A stretch of 64,000 nucleotides of DNA, taken from NCBI RefSeq assembly GCF_021603645.1, contig NZ_BQHJ01000003.1:496001-560000 (forward strand), written 5' to 3'. The stretch comes from Pseudomonas pseudonitroreducens (lineage in GTDB: Bacteria > Pseudomonadota > Gammaproteobacteria > Pseudomonadales > Pseudomonadaceae). Position numbers and translations under genes: made by a program. Shown piece after piece: positions 63,595-64,000 of the stretch (position 1 is its first letter; each line of letters opens with the position of its first letter). Below the pieces are notes generated by a model that saw only the letters and a program-made list of their open reading frames with translations, was not told where the DNA came from and did not search any database.

Positions 63595-64000
63595 GTGGTT
63601 CACTGCCAGCGAGCTGGCTGGCCTGCCAGGGCTGCCAGGCACGGAGCGCGGCGTCCTCAAGTTGGCCAAGCGTGAGGGATGGGAAGGCCAGCGCCGTCTC
63701 GGGACGAAGGCCGTGGAGTACGGCTTCGCTGCGCTACCGAAAGAGGCTCAGGCCGCTTTGCTGGTCCGCTTGGTGGCGGATCAGCAGAGCACGTCCTCTC
63801 AGCAGATGTCCTCCGCGCAGACCATCCTAGTGCCGAAGCGTGACGCTGTTTCCGCGTCACGCTTGACCGACGATCAGCGCAACGTCATGAGCGCGCGCCT
63901 CGCCTTCGTGCGTGAAATCGAGCGCATGAGCGAGATGGTCAGCCAGCAGCGAGCCATTGAAACGCTGGTAGGCCTGGCACGCGATGGGCAACTGAGTCCC
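63587..64000 (+). CDS. MuA-type phage transposase, 3' partial
   Basis: The first 138 codons are visible without a stop. Residues 3-65 (WFTASELAGLPGLPG, then GVLKLAKREGWE, then KAVEYGFAALPKEAQAALL) match the N-terminal Mu-type DNA-binding domain of MuA, which recognises the internal enhancer. The start of the next (Mu end-binding) domain may be reached near residue 100-138 (SARLAFVREIERMSEM). The catalytic DDE core is outside the window. Confidence 0.92.
   Translation, partial: MRKWFTASELAGLPGLPGTERGVLKLAKREGWEGQRRLGTKAVEYGFAALPKEAQAALLVRLVADQQSTSSQQMSSAQTILVPKRDAVSASRLTDDQRNVMSARLAFVREIERMSEMVSQQRAIETLVGLARDGQLSP

Larger units (their letters stand above)
61260..64000. mobile_element. Left end of a Mu-like transposable prophage (right end outside)
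   Basis: The gene order is that of Mu: a leftward repressor at the extreme left, then a rightward Ner-like regulator, small early genes and a MuA-type transposase with its Mu-specific DNA-binding domain. The element sits directly downstream of mrpG, in or beside an intergenic repeat. The exact left terminus is not resolved; it should lie between about 61240 and 61500. Cargo and right end are beyond the window. Confidence 0.85.

Overview
The window looks like a chromosomal segment of a high-GC Pseudomonas from the P. aeruginosa / P. nitroreducens / P. citronellolis side of the genus. The evidence is the gene content and order. From memory of PAO1, the block from about 20.1 to 36.0 kb (ppnN, PA3496-type protein, nth, rsxEGDCBA, metG, apbC, dcd) matches the PA3480-PA3497 neighbourhood. 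The block from about 36.8 to 61.0 kb (quiP, SEC-C, ychJ, ompA, dinG, esterase, pdxH, glycerate kinase, slyB-like, mrpA-G) matches PA1032-PA1059. REP elements of the TAGGAGCGAGCTTGCTCGCGA type occur in several gaps. No rRNA, tRNA or CRISPR was seen.

0-8.7 kb is a plus-strand accessory operon. It holds a DszC/SfnC-type flavin monooxygenase (5' end outside the window), an SDR oxidoreductase, two LLM-class (NtaA/SnaA/DszA-like) flavin monooxygenases, a TonB-dependent receptor and a secreted S9 peptidase. This composition suggests uptake and oxidative desulfurisation or cleavage of an organosulfur or similar compound (inference). 9.2-15.5 kb is a divergent catabolic cluster. On the minus strand are an ornithine-cyclodeaminase-family enzyme, a DapA-family lyase and a semialdehyde dehydrogenase. 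On the plus strand are a FAHD-family hydrolase and an FAD aromatic hydroxylase. The set looks like a dedicated degradation pathway whose substrate cannot be named from sequence.

15.7-19.75 kb is visibly more AT-rich. It has a 69-residue membrane peptide, a chemoreceptor, a chalcone-isomerase-like secreted protein, and a divergent pair (unknown 147-residue protein and XRE regulator) separated by a perfect 16-bp palindrome. Conserved chromosome resumes at about 19.75 kb, possibly with a C-terminal gene remnant at the junction.

20.1-36.0 kb carries nucleotide metabolism (ppnN, dcd), DNA repair (nth), the Rsx/Rnf electron-transport complex preceded on the same strand by a ccdAB toxin-antitoxin pair, metG, and apbC (Fe-S carrier). 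36.0-61.0 kb carries the quorum-signal acylase quiP, envelope lipoproteins and OmpA-family proteins, dinG, an agarase-like glycosidase, a serine-hydrolase esterase, pdxH, glycerate kinase and the six-gene Mrp Na+/H+ antiporter operon.

From about 61.26 kb to the end is the left end of a Mu-like transposable prophage. It has a leftward S24/LexA-like repressor, an operator-like region with a 16-bp direct repeat, a Ner-like regulator, three small overlapping ORFs, and the N-terminal DNA-binding part of a MuA-type transposase cut by the window edge.
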